Part shown: positions 1 through 7,204 of the stretch, in pieces | How positions within the stretch are numbered: the stretch's first letter is position 1 | How the letters are laid out: each line of letters starts with the position of its first letter | Assembly (NCBI GenBank): GCA_016787105.1 | Contig: JAEUVI010000060.1 | Coordinates: forward strand, 1-8,426 | Origin: Chitinophagaceae bacterium | Lineage (GTDB): Bacteria > Bacteroidota > Bacteroidia > Chitinophagales > Chitinophagaceae | DNA: 8,426 bases | Reading direction: 5' to 3' | Translations under genes and position numbers: made by a program | The notes under the pieces: generated by a model | What the model saw: only the letters and a program-made list of their open reading frames with translations | The model's database searches: none | What the model was told of the DNA's origin: nothing

Positions 1-462
1 ATTGTAGTGGAACCATGGCGTGCGAATGCATTTCCTGTTATTAAAGATTTGGTAGTTGACCGTACTTCTTTCGACAGAATTATACAAGCAGGAGGATATA
101 TTTCCGTAAACACCGGTAATGCTGTGGATGGAAATACAATACCAATTGAGAAAGATAATGCCGACAAGGCTTTTGCTGCAGCAGCTTGTATAGGTTGCGG
201 GGCATGTGTGGCTGCCTGCAAAAATTCATCGGCAATGTTATTCCTTTCTGCAAAAGTTTCTCATCTCGCTTTATTGCCGCAGGGAGATCCGGAAAGAAAA
301 ACAAGGGTGTTGAATATGGTAAATACGATGGATAAAGAAGGATTTGGTGCCTGTACATTTACAGAAGCCTGTGAAGCAGTTTGTCCTAAAGAAATTTCTG
401 TAACGAATATCTCGAGGATGAATCGTGAATACCTTGCAGCTGGCCTAACAAGTGAGAAATAA
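1..462 (+). CDS. sdhB: Succinate dehydrogenase/fumarate reductase iron-sulfur subunit, C-terminal part (5' end outside window)
   Basis: This is the C-terminal 153 residues of the iron-sulfur subunit of complex II, which passes electrons from the flavoprotein SdhA to the membrane quinone site. The frame is already open at base 1, so the N-terminal [2Fe-2S] ferredoxin-like domain (roughly 100 residues) lies upstream. In fragment numbering the cysteines are 63, 66, 69 and 73 (CIGCGACVAAC), then 118, 124 and 128 (last one followed by Pro). The 6- and 4-residue spacing of the last three matches the E. coli subunit. By family knowledge, 63/66/69/128 should bind the [4Fe-4S] cluster and 73/118/124 the [3Fe-4S] cluster. 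Lys, not Pro, follows the fourth cysteine, as I recall for the Bacteroidota/epsilonproteobacterial type. In Bacteroidota the usual order is sdhC-sdhA-sdhB, so this would be the operon's last gene, which agrees with the terminator just downstream. Naming it Sdh rather than Frd is convention; the sequence does not separate them. Confidence 0.95.
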   Translation: MVVEPWRANAFPVIKDLVVDRTSFDRIIQAGGYISVNTGNAVDGNTIPIEKDNADKAFAAAACIGCGACVAACKNSSAMLFLSAKVSHLALLPQGDPERKTRVLNMVNTMDKEGFGACTFTEACEAVCPKEISVTNISRMNREYLAAGLTSEK

Positions 463-481
463 CTTTTTATAACTGTAATGC

Positions 482-506
482 GCCCTTCCTTGTGAAGGGC
501 TTTTTT
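482..506 (+). terminator. Intrinsic terminator of the sdh operon
   Basis: GCCCTTC (482-488) pairs perfectly with GAAGGGC (494-500) around a 5-base loop, followed at once by six T (501-506). It lies 19 bases after the sdhB stop and separates that operon from the peptidase gene. Confidence 0.9.
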
Positions 507-545
507 ATTTGTGGAATAAGTATCTTCATAGATTATCGTTTATTT

Positions 546-2708
546 ATGAAATACTATTGTTTGACACTTGCATGTTTAACGTTCATTCTTTCTTGCAAAC
601 AACCAGATAAAGTGAATAACGAAAAATTCAAATGGCCTGAAAATATAAAACCACCGGTAGCGGAAAAGAAACCTGTAGAACTTACTGCGCATGGCGATAC
701 CCGTGTTGATGAATACTTCTGGATGAATGACTATTTCAAAAAAGGGCCAGATAGTACAAAAGCGGTTGCATACCTGGAAGCAGAAAATGCTTATCTCGAT
801 ACTATGTTTGCGGGAGCAAAGGATTTACAGGAAAAATTATTCCGGGAAATGAAAGGACGCATAAAAGAGAAGGATGAGTCGGTTCCCTATAAAGACAATG
901 GATATTGGTACTACACAAGAGAGGAAGAAGGAAAGCAATATTCTGTTTATTGCAGGAGAAAGGAAACAATGGATGCGCCTGAAGAGATTATTCATGATGC
1001 GAATAAAGCTTCGGAAGGAAAAAGCTATTACGACGTATCAGGACTTGAAGTGAGTGATGATAATAAATTAATTGCAATAGGCGAAGATGATGTGAGCCGG
1101 AGATTGTACAGATTAAGATTTAAAAATATTGTAACCGGTGAATTTTTCCCTGAAACAATAATAAACACCGAGGGTAATGAATATGCGTGGGCAGCTGATA
1201 ATAAAACGATTTTTTACATCGTAAAAGATATAGTCACACTTCTCGGTTTCCAGGTATGGCGGCATGAAGTAGGAACAGATCCGAAGAAAGATAAAATGGT
1301 GTATGAGGAAAAAGATAACCGTCATAGTATCAGCATTACTAAAACAAGATCAAAAAAGTTTATAATTATTGAATCTGAACTGAGTGAGCAGCAAAGTGAA
1401 CATAGGTTTTTAGATGCATCGAATCCTACAGGAAATTTTACGGTCTTTCAACCACGTACAATGGGGCTTGTGTATGATATTTATCATTACAACGATAAGT
1501 TTTATATAAGAACTAATCTTGATGCCCCGAATTTTCGTTTAATGGAATGCCCTGTTGGCAAAACCGGGAAAGAAAATTGGAAAGAAGTAATTCCACACCG
1601 GGGTAATGTGTATTTATCTTCAGCATTGATTTTTAAAGATCATCTCGTTTTGTCTGAGTATAAGGATGGCCTTGTTAATATGAGGATCATCAATCAAAAA
1701 GATAAGTCGGAACACTATGTAGTTTTTGATGAGCCTGCATATTATACCTTTATCGGAATGAATATGGATTTTAATACCAATTTGTTGCGCTTTAATTATA
1801 CTTCTTTGATAACTCCCGTATCTGTTTACGATTATAATATGGATACGAAACAAAAGGAATTAAAAAAGCAGCAGGAAGTGGTGGGAGGGTATGATAAAGA
1901 AAATTATGTAACAGAACGCCTGTGGGCAACAGCGAGAGATGGGCAGAAGATTCCAATTTCAATTGCTTACAAAAAAGGAATCAATAAAGATGGCAAAAAT
2001 CCATTATTGCTTTATTCATATGGTTCTTATGGAATCAACTCAGATCCGTATTTCAGCAGTACCAACCTGAGTTTATTGGATCGTGGCTTTGTATATGCTA
2101 TTGCCCATGTTCGTGGTGGACAGGAGATGGGGAGGGATTGGTATGAGAATGGCAAAATGATGCATAAGAAAAATACTTTCTTTGACTTCATTGATTGCGG
2201 AGAATATCTAATCAAGGAGAAGTTTACCAGCAAAGAACATTTGTATGCGCAGGGCGGAAGTGCAGGTGGTTTATTAATGGGTGCTGTTACAAATTTTCGT
2301 CCTGATTTATGGAACGGCGTGATTGCAGAAGTTCCTTTCGTGGATGTAATTACAACGATGAGCGATGCAAGTGTGCCACTAACAACCGGTGAATACCTGG
2401 AATGGGGCAACCCGGAGAACAAAGAAGAATATGCTTACATGAAATCGTACTCTCCATACGATAATGTTGAAAAGAAAAATTATCCAAACCTGCTTGTAAC
2501 AACGGGGTTGCATGATTCACAGGTACAATACTTCGAACCTTCAAAATGGGTGGCAAGACTTAGGGCAATGAAAACAGACAATAATATTTTGCTTTTTCAT
2601 ACCAATATGGATGCTGGTCATGGTGGTGCCTCAGGCCGCTTCGATTACCTCAAAGAAGTTGCCCTGGAATGGGCTTTCTTGCTGGCGTTGGAAAACATTA
2701 ATCAATAG
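546..2708 (+). CDS. Oligopeptidase B-like S9A prolyl-oligopeptidase family peptidase, predicted lipoprotein
   Basis: A 720-residue serine peptidase of family S9A, closest in motifs to oligopeptidase B (ptrB/opdB), which cuts short peptides after basic residues. It has an N-terminal beta-propeller (about residues 25-430) and a C-terminal alpha/beta-hydrolase domain. The triad is Ser572 (GGSAGG), Asp657 (GLHDSQVQY) and His692 (AGHGGASGRF); the 85- and 35-residue spacings equal those of E. coli OpB (Ser532/Asp617/His652). The ATG at 546 is preferred because the frame's earlier GTG (492) lies inside the sdh terminator hairpin. From ATG the protein opens with a short hydrophobic stretch ending FILSC (Cys17), a plausible signal-peptidase-II lipobox, so I predict an envelope lipoprotein, unlike cytosolic enterobacterial OpB. 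Residues after Cys17 (KQPDK) are only weakly like known surface-export signals. Two acidic specificity residues appear substituted (Tyr502, Leu618), so strict basic specificity is uncertain. It probably forms its own unit; I found no convincing promoter or terminator. Confidence 0.94.
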   Translation: MKYYCLTLACLTFILSCKQPDKVNNEKFKWPENIKPPVAEKKPVELTAHGDTRVDEYFWMNDYFKKGPDSTKAVAYLEAENAYLDTMFAGAKDLQEKLFREMKGRIKEKDESVPYKDNGYWYYTREEEGKQYSVYCRRKETMDAPEEIIHDANKASEGKSYYDVSGLEVSDDNKLIAIGEDDVSRRLYRLRFKNIVTGEFFPETIINTEGNEYAWAADNKTIFYIVKDIVTLLGFQVWRHEVGTDPKKDKMVYEEKDNRHSISITKTRSKKFIIIESELSEQQSEHRFLDASNPTGNFTVFQPRTMGLVYDIYHYNDKFYIRTNLDAPNFRLMECPVGKTGKENWKEVIPHRGNVYLSSALIFKDHLVLSEYKDGLVNMRIINQKDKSEHYVVFDEPAYYTFIGMNMDFNTNLLRFNYTSLITPVSVYDYNMDTKQKELKKQQEVVGGYDKENYVTERLWATARDGQKIPISIAYKKGINKDGKNPLLLYSYGSYGINSDPYFSSTNLSLLDRGFVYAIAHVRGGQEMGRDWYENGKMMHKKNTFFDFIDCGEYLIKEKFTSKEHLYAQGGSAGGLLMGAVTNFRPDLWNGVIAEVPFVDVITTMSDASVPLTTGEYLEWGNPENKEEYAYMKSYSPYDNVEKKNYPNLLVTTGLHDSQVQYFEPSKWVARLRAMKTDNNILLFHTNMDAGHGGASGRFDYLKEVALEWAFLLALENINQ

Positions 2709-2861
2709 CGATATTTTTTACAGCAATGCAAATTGATTTTTCCGGATTCAAAATGATATCTCTTCGTATAAGCTGTTTTCTCTTATCTGTATTATCCTGA
2801 AAATCGCAGTTCTATACAATAAAACGCTGATTTTTACGATTTTATAGAAAACTCCCTGCTT

Positions 2862-5800
2862 TTGAACCGGTCAGGCAGAATATTATTGCTATTTGTGTGT
2901 GTGTGTGCTGCCTTATATGCTGATTCACAGGTTAGTATTCCCATTTCCAATCTTCGTCAGAAAACCATCATCTTGACAGGTGATACCCTTGCACTTGATA
3001 CGTTAAGTATCATTCCACGAACGCTCACAATTCAACGGGTTCCTCCTTCCGATTACAGGATAGATTTTATCAATTCAAAAGTTTATTTCATACAGCGGCC
3101 AGTTTCTGATACGTTGAAGATTTCTTACCGTGTATTTCCATATAAGCTAAACCCGGTTGCACAGCGTATCAGTTTCGATAGTATTATCAACAGGGATTAT
3201 ATTCAGCCGTTTACTTATATTGAAAATACATTGGCTGGACAACGTGGTATGTTTGACTTTGGTACTTTAAAAGCAAATGGAAGCTTTGGGCGGCAAATTG
3301 CGTTTGGCAATAGCCAGGATGCGGTTGTTAATTCTACGCTGAATATGCAGCTTGAAGGTATGCTTGGTGATAGCATTGAAATACAGGCAGCGATTACAGA
3401 TAACAATATCCCGATACAACCGGATGGAAACACACAACAGTTAAATGAATTTGACCAGGTTTACTTACAGTTTAAAAAAAGAAACTGGCAATTAAGTTTG
3501 GGTGATATTGATATACGGCAAAACAAAAGTTACTTTCTTAATTTTTATAAACGATTGCAGGGGATCGCATTTCAAACAAGCAATAAAGTTTCACAAAATG
3601 TAACATCCAATACACTTGTTAGCGGTTCTATAGCAAAAGGAAAATTTAATCGTAATGTATTCAACGGGCTGGAAGGTAACCAGGGGCCTTATCGTCTCAC
3701 AGGGGCCAATAATGAATTCTTTTTTATCATTTTATCGGGAACGGAACGTGTATTTATAAACGGAGAATTGCTGCAGCGTGGCGAAGACCAGGACTATATC
3801 ATCAATTATAATACCGCGGAGCTGACGTTTACTCCTAAAAGAATGATTACAAAAGATAGTCGTATACAGGTGGAGTTTGAATATGCTGACAGAAACTACC
3901 TGAATGCAAACATCTACATGAATGAAGAACTGGAAATAGGGAAGAAACTCAAATTACGTATCGGAGCTTTTAATAACAGCGATTCAAAAAATTCACAGAT
4001 AAATCAAATATTGGATACGCAGCAAAAACAATTTTTATCGCAGATAGGAGATAGCATTCAACGCGCATTGTATCCTACGGCCGTGCTTGATACGTTTGCT
4101 TCCGGGAAAATATTGTATGCAAAGGAATATTATATCAACGGTTCTGTTAGTGATTCATTTTATCGTTATTCGACAAACCCTGATTCTGCTAAATATAATC
4201 TGTCGTTCAGTGATGTTGGTGCGGGTCGTGGAAATTATATCGCAGATTTCAATGGCGCCAATGGTAAAGTATACAGGTTTGTAGCGCCGGTTGGTAACCA
4301 GAAGCAAGGACGGTTTGAACCTGTTGCTATTCTTGTTACGCCAAAGAAACAGCAGATTGTAAATCTCGGTATTGATTATGCGGTTACAAAGAATACACTA
4401 TTCAAGACAGAATTGGCAATGAGTAATTATGATGTCAATACTTTTTCAAAAGTAAATAACGGCGATGACAAAGGCTTTGCCGCAAAATTTCAACTGACAA
4501 ATACAAAGCAATTTTCCGGGAATAAAAAATTGCAATTACTTACAGGATTGGATTATGAATATGTGCAGGATAAATTCAAGCCATTGGAGCGGATCCGAAA
4601 TGTAGAGTTCTCCCGCGACTGGGGGTTGCAATTGGTGAATAAACCAGTGACAGAAAATATTATAAAAGCGAATGTGGAATTAAAAAATCAGAAAACACAT
4701 TCAGTCGCTTACCAGTTTATTAATTATAACCGTAGTGACAGCTATAATGGCTTTCAGAATTCCATTAAACATCGCATTGACCTCCGCGGCTGGCAATTTA
4801 ATAACCAACTGATTGTTACAAATTTCAATACGCTGGCTGATAAAGGTGTTTTTTTGCGGCCGACAATTGATATGAGCAAGTTGTTGAAATCAGTCGCTAA
4901 CCATCGTATTGGTATTAATTATGCTTTGGAAAAAAATGAAGTGAGGGATAAGACTACGGATTCATTAACTCCGCTTTCGTTCGCTTTCGATACTTATTCG
5001 GTATATGTAAAATCGGATGAGAGTAAGAAGAACAAATATGCGTTAACCTTTTTTACACGTGCAGATCAGTACGCAGATGGCAAAAACCTCGTCAAGGCTA
5101 ACCGGAGTATGAATATTAACCTGCGCACAGAATTACTGAACAACCCTGAACATCAATTTATACTTGACGCTACATACAGAAAACTGAATGTAAATAATAA
5201 AGCATTGTCGCCACAGAACGAAGATCAAACTGTTCTTGGCCGTGCACAATACTCCGTAAATAAGTGGAAAGGTTTGCTGACAGGAGATATGTTATATGAA
5301 CTGGGTGCAGGGCAGGAACAGAAAAGAGATTTTGCATATCTCGAAGTACCCGCAGGGCAGGGGCAGTACGTCTGGAATGATTATGACAGTAACGGTATTC
5401 AAAGCCTGAATGAATTTGAGGTTGCAATATTCCAGGACCAGGCAAAGTTTATACGCGTACTCACTCCAACGAATGAATTTATCAAATCAAATTATACAAC
5501 TTTCAATTATAGCTTTTACCTGAACCCCCGGGCGATATTAAATGACCCTTCTTTGCGTGGTATAAAAAATTTTATATCAAGATTAAATTTTCAAAGCTCA
5601 TTGCAGATAAATAAGAAATCGGTAGCACGTGGCGATTTTGAATTCAACCCATTTAAGTACGATTTGAATGACACAGCGCTGATTACTTTGAATACAACAA
5701 TTGTGAATACTCTTTCCTTTAACAGGTTCAGCAGTAAATGGGGTTTTGATTTCGGTAACCTTCGGAATGGGGGCAAATCATTGCTTACATATGGGTATGA

Positions 5801-6353
5801 AAGCCGTGAGCAAAATGACTGGAACCTGAAAATAAGATGGAACATAAGTAAAGCACTTACTTTTTCTTTGAATAACAGATCTGGAAAAATGGCATTATTT
5901 ACCGCGACACAATTATTTGACAACAGAAATTATGACCTGGATATAAACAGTATTGAGCCGAAATTCGATTTTATAAACGGAACGATGTTTCGTGTATCTG
6001 CAGGATATAAGCTGGAAACCAAAACCAATAAGCCGCAATACGGAGGAGAAAAAGCAAATTCAAACTCTATCAATGTGGAAACGAAATATAATATTTTGCA
6101 AAACAGCGCACTCAGTGGCAAGTTTACTTTTGATAACATTGATTATAACTCGAAGCAAGGTAATACTGCAAATTCAACGGTGGGCTATATCATGCTGAAT
6201 GGCTTATTGCCGGGAAAGAATTTTATCTGGAATATAACTGTTACAAAACGGTTGTTAAACAACCTGGAACTAAGTGTGCAGTACGATGGCCGTAAACCTG
6301 CTTCTACACGTACTGTTCATACAGGAAGGGCATCCCTGACGGCTTTGTTTTAA
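2862..6353 (+). CDS. Large exported, probably outer-membrane beta-barrel protein of unknown function
   Basis: A 1163-residue protein I cannot assign to a characterised function. The frame opens after a TAA at 2820-2822 and has no ATG before about residue 129; TTG at 2862 gives a compact signal peptide (n-region NRSGR, hydrophobic core to about Ala20, likely cleavage near ADS/Q), so TTG is chosen. The two cysteines in the signal peptide are the only ones seen; the mature part is cysteine-free. Most of the chain alternates polar and hydrophobic residues, is rich in Asn, Tyr and Phe, and ends in Phe, as expected for an outer-membrane barrel with a C-terminal beta-signal. Two related beta-rich modules are visible: residues about 49-94 and about 290-343 (GTERVFINGELLQRGEDQDY region, then SRIQVEFEY). 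I recall such modules in SprA-like and other large Bacteroidota surface proteins, but SprA is about twice as long. An EF-hand-like loop lies at residues 840-851. A role in secretion, adhesion or uptake cannot be chosen from sequence alone. Confidence 0.85.
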   Translation: MNRSGRILLLFVCVCAALYADSQVSIPISNLRQKTIILTGDTLALDTLSIIPRTLTIQRVPPSDYRIDFINSKVYFIQRPVSDTLKISYRVFPYKLNPVAQRISFDSIINRDYIQPFTYIENTLAGQRGMFDFGTLKANGSFGRQIAFGNSQDAVVNSTLNMQLEGMLGDSIEIQAAITDNNIPIQPDGNTQQLNEFDQVYLQFKKRNWQLSLGDIDIRQNKSYFLNFYKRLQGIAFQTSNKVSQNVTSNTLVSGSIAKGKFNRNVFNGLEGNQGPYRLTGANNEFFFIILSGTERVFINGELLQRGEDQDYIINYNTAELTFTPKRMITKDSRIQVEFEYADRNYLNANIYMNEELEIGKKLKLRIGAFNNSDSKNSQINQILDTQQKQFLSQIGDSIQRALYPTAVLDTFASGKILYAKEYYINGSVSDSFYRYSTNPDSAKYNLSFSDVGAGRGNYIADFNGANGKVYRFVAPVGNQKQGRFEPVAILVTPKKQQIVNLGIDYAVTKNTLFKTELAMSNYDVNTFSKVNNGDDKGFAAKFQLTNTKQFSGNKKLQLLTGLDYEYVQDKFKPLERIRNVEFSRDWGLQLVNKPVTENIIKANVELKNQKTHSVAYQFINYNRSDSYNGFQNSIKHRIDLRGWQFNNQLIVTNFNTLADKGVFLRPTIDMSKLLKSVANHRIGINYALEKNEVRDKTTDSLTPLSFAFDTYSVYVKSDESKKNKYALTFFTRADQYADGKNLVKANRSMNINLRTELLNNPEHQFILDATYRKLNVNNKALSPQNEDQTVLGRAQYSVNKWKGLLTGDMLYELGAGQEQKRDFAYLEVPAGQGQYVWNDYDSNGIQSLNEFEVAIFQDQAKFIRVLTPTNEFIKSNYTTFNYSFYLNPRAILNDPSLRGIKNFISRLNFQSSLQINKKSVARGDFEFNPFKYDLNDTALITLNTTIVNTLSFNRFSSKWGFDFGNLRNGGKSLLTYGYESREQNDWNLKIRWNISKALTFSLNNRSGKMALFTATQLFDNRNYDLDINSIEPKFDFINGTMFRVSAGYKLETKTNKPQYGGEKANSNSINVETKYNILQNSALSGKFTFDNIDYNSKQGNTANSTVGYIMLNGLLPGKNFIWNITVTKRLLNNLELSVQYDGRKPASTRTVHTGRASLTALF
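2894..2907 (+). repeat. (TG)7 dinucleotide repeat inside the signal-peptide codons
   Basis: Seven uninterrupted TG units lie 32 bases after the TTG start and encode the Val-Cys-Val-Cys stretch of the signal peptide. Gain or loss of one unit would shift the frame. Seven units is at the low end for phase-variable dinucleotide tracts, so function is only a possibility. Confidence 0.9.
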
Positions 6354-6853
6354 GATGGCTTTTCTATTGCCTTTATCAATGCGAACAATTCAATATTCTC
6401 TTCAGGCATGGGTATACCTTTTATAAATCTTTCTACATAAGTTACTTTTATCCTTTTAAAGTTTGTTTTTTTCTTTTTTGAAGCAGCGGTTACTACTATT
6501 ACTGTTTCGATATATTCTTTTTTAAGCCCGTATGTGTAAATGCCAGCGAAATATTTTCCTGCAGGAACATCTTTTAAATTAAGATTGTAATTGCTGTCGG
6601 TGATCGCTACCTGAACTACTGTTGCCGGGCCCGTAAAATCATATTTATCTAAAATTATAATTGCGGAGTCAACTGATACCTGACGTTTATCAGCGCAATG
6701 AAGCTGAAAGACGAAGTCACTTTTTGTAGATTTTTGTTTTTTTCTGAAGAGGGGAGATTGATTATCTGGTTCTGCTGCAAATACATTGTTTAACAGAAGC
6801 GGGAACAGGGCTAATACTGCCAGGATTCGGGGATAGTACGGATAAGTGTTCAT
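6350..6853 (-). CDS. Small exported protein of unknown function, possible beta-sandwich fold
   Basis: A 167-residue protein not recognised as a named family. From the ATG at 6853-6851 it has a clear Sec signal peptide: hydrophobic core from Ile10 to Leu21 and a good signal-peptidase-I site at VFA/A (after residue 26). There is no lipobox, so the mature 141 residues should be periplasmic or secreted. Residues about 45-122 (DFVFQLHC, then DSAIIILDKYD, then LNLKDVPAGKYFAGIY, then IETVIVV) alternate like the strands of a carboxypeptidase-regulatory-like or PEGA-like beta-sandwich, with the typical VPAGKY turn; this is inference from pattern. A basic patch (SKKKKTNFKRIK) follows. Its stop codon overlaps that of the converging large outer-membrane gene, with no terminator between them. 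Upstream lies a 351-base gap that includes the trxA terminator, so it probably has its own promoter (weak candidate 6938-6968). Confidence 0.78.
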   Translation of the reverse strand: MNTYPYYPRILAVLALFPLLLNNVFAAEPDNQSPLFRKKQKSTKSDFVFQLHCADKRQVSVDSAIIILDKYDFTGPATVVQVAITDSNYNLNLKDVPAGKYFAGIYTYGLKKEYIETVIVVTAASKKKKTNFKRIKVTYVERFIKGIPMPEENIELFALIKAIEKPS

Positions 6854-6937
6854 AAGCTGAATTTTGTTAAAACGGATTTTGCCTTTTTGGTTTAATCATA
6901 GAATTGGCAACTTTCTGATCATTCAAAATTCCTAATA

Positions 6938-6968
6938 CAAAATTTAAAAAGAATTTCCGGTTTTGCAA
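6938..6968 (-). promoter_or_regulatory. Weak candidate promoter for the small exported gene
   Basis: Read on the - strand, TTG (6968-6966) is followed after 20 bases by AAATTTTG (6945-6938), which differs from the Bacteroidota -7 box TAnnTTTG at one base. It would give a 5' leader of roughly 80 bases. In such AT-rich DNA a match of this quality can occur by chance. Confidence 0.3.
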
Positions 6969-6985
6969 GATTTCCGAAGTATTCC

Positions 6986-7031
6986 TTACATAGTATTTCT
7001 TCTATTCTTCGTTTTTTTACGTAGTATTTCT
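6986..7031. repeat. Pair of 15-bp direct repeats, 31 bp apart
   Basis: TTACATAGTATTTCT (6986-7000) recurs as TTACGTAGTATTTCT (7017-7031) with one mismatch, start-to-start distance 31 bp or about three helical turns. A degenerate third core, AGTATTCCT, lies at 6978-6986. They sit upstream of the weak promoter candidate of the leftward small gene, so they could be operator sites, but that is inference. Confidence 0.6.
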
Positions 7032-7155
7032 ATGAAAGTTGGTAAGAAATCATGTCAAAAGCTGAGGATTCGTTTGTTACATATTGCGGCAATAGTAGGT
7101 AGCGGGTAGCTGCATGCAGATAAAAATGTGGTAAATACGATTATAGTTTGCAGCA

Positions 7156-7183
7156 TAAAAAAACCGGGCTGAGTAGCCCGGTT
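7156..7183 (-). terminator. Intrinsic terminator of trxA
   Basis: On the - strand AACCGGGCT (7183-7175) pairs perfectly with AGCCCGGTT (7170-7162) around a 4-base loop, and the transcript then runs into a T-tract (7 T counting two paired positions). It lies 21 bases after the trxA stop. The + strand side has no T-run, so it should work leftward only. Confidence 0.92.
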
Positions 7184-7204
7184 GATGAAATTATTTTCCG
7201 TGGA

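Larger units (their letters stand above)
6854..7204. other. 351-base intergenic stretch between the small exported gene and trxA
   Basis: No convincing gene lies here. From right to left it holds the trxA terminator (7156-7183), a perfect 10-bp palindrome CTGCATGCAG (7110-7119), the direct repeats at 6986-7031 with a T-rich run between them, and a weak Bacteroidota-type promoter candidate for the leftward gene (6938-6968). A 25-codon + strand frame (7032-7109) is present but too short to support. No tRNA or recognisable riboswitch was seen. Confidence 0.6.

Noticed and set aside
506..536. Promoter boxes for the peptidase gene (TATTTGTG at 506-513, or TTTG 508-511 with TAGATTAT 529-536)
   Set aside because: The first lacks a -33 TTG at proper spacing; the second has an imperfect -7 box placed too close to the ATG.
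492..545. GTG at 492 as the start of the peptidase gene (18 extra residues)
   Set aside because: It lies within the sdh terminator hairpin, and the extension would bury the lipoprotein signal; ATG 546 gives a normal signal sequence.
2027..2422. 131-codon open frame on the - strand inside the peptidase gene
   Set aside because: It is antisense to the catalytic domain, whose motifs fit the family; the antisense translation has no recognisable features.
2800..2843. Inverted repeat AAAATCG/CGATTTT before the outer-membrane gene
   Set aside because: A 7-bp AT-rich stem with a 30-base loop and no adjacent T-run; unlikely to be a terminator or stable regulator.
5591..5923. 110-codon - strand frame inside the large outer-membrane gene
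   Set aside because: It is a shadow of a long, consistent beta-rich coding frame; no start context or family signal.
7032..7109. 25-codon + strand frame (starts MKVGKKSCQK) in the intergenic gap
   Set aside because: Too short, no family likeness, no clear ribosome site; expected by chance.
7110..7119. Perfect palindrome CTGCATGCAG
   Set aside because: Ten bases and a single copy; no partner site or placement that suggests an operator.
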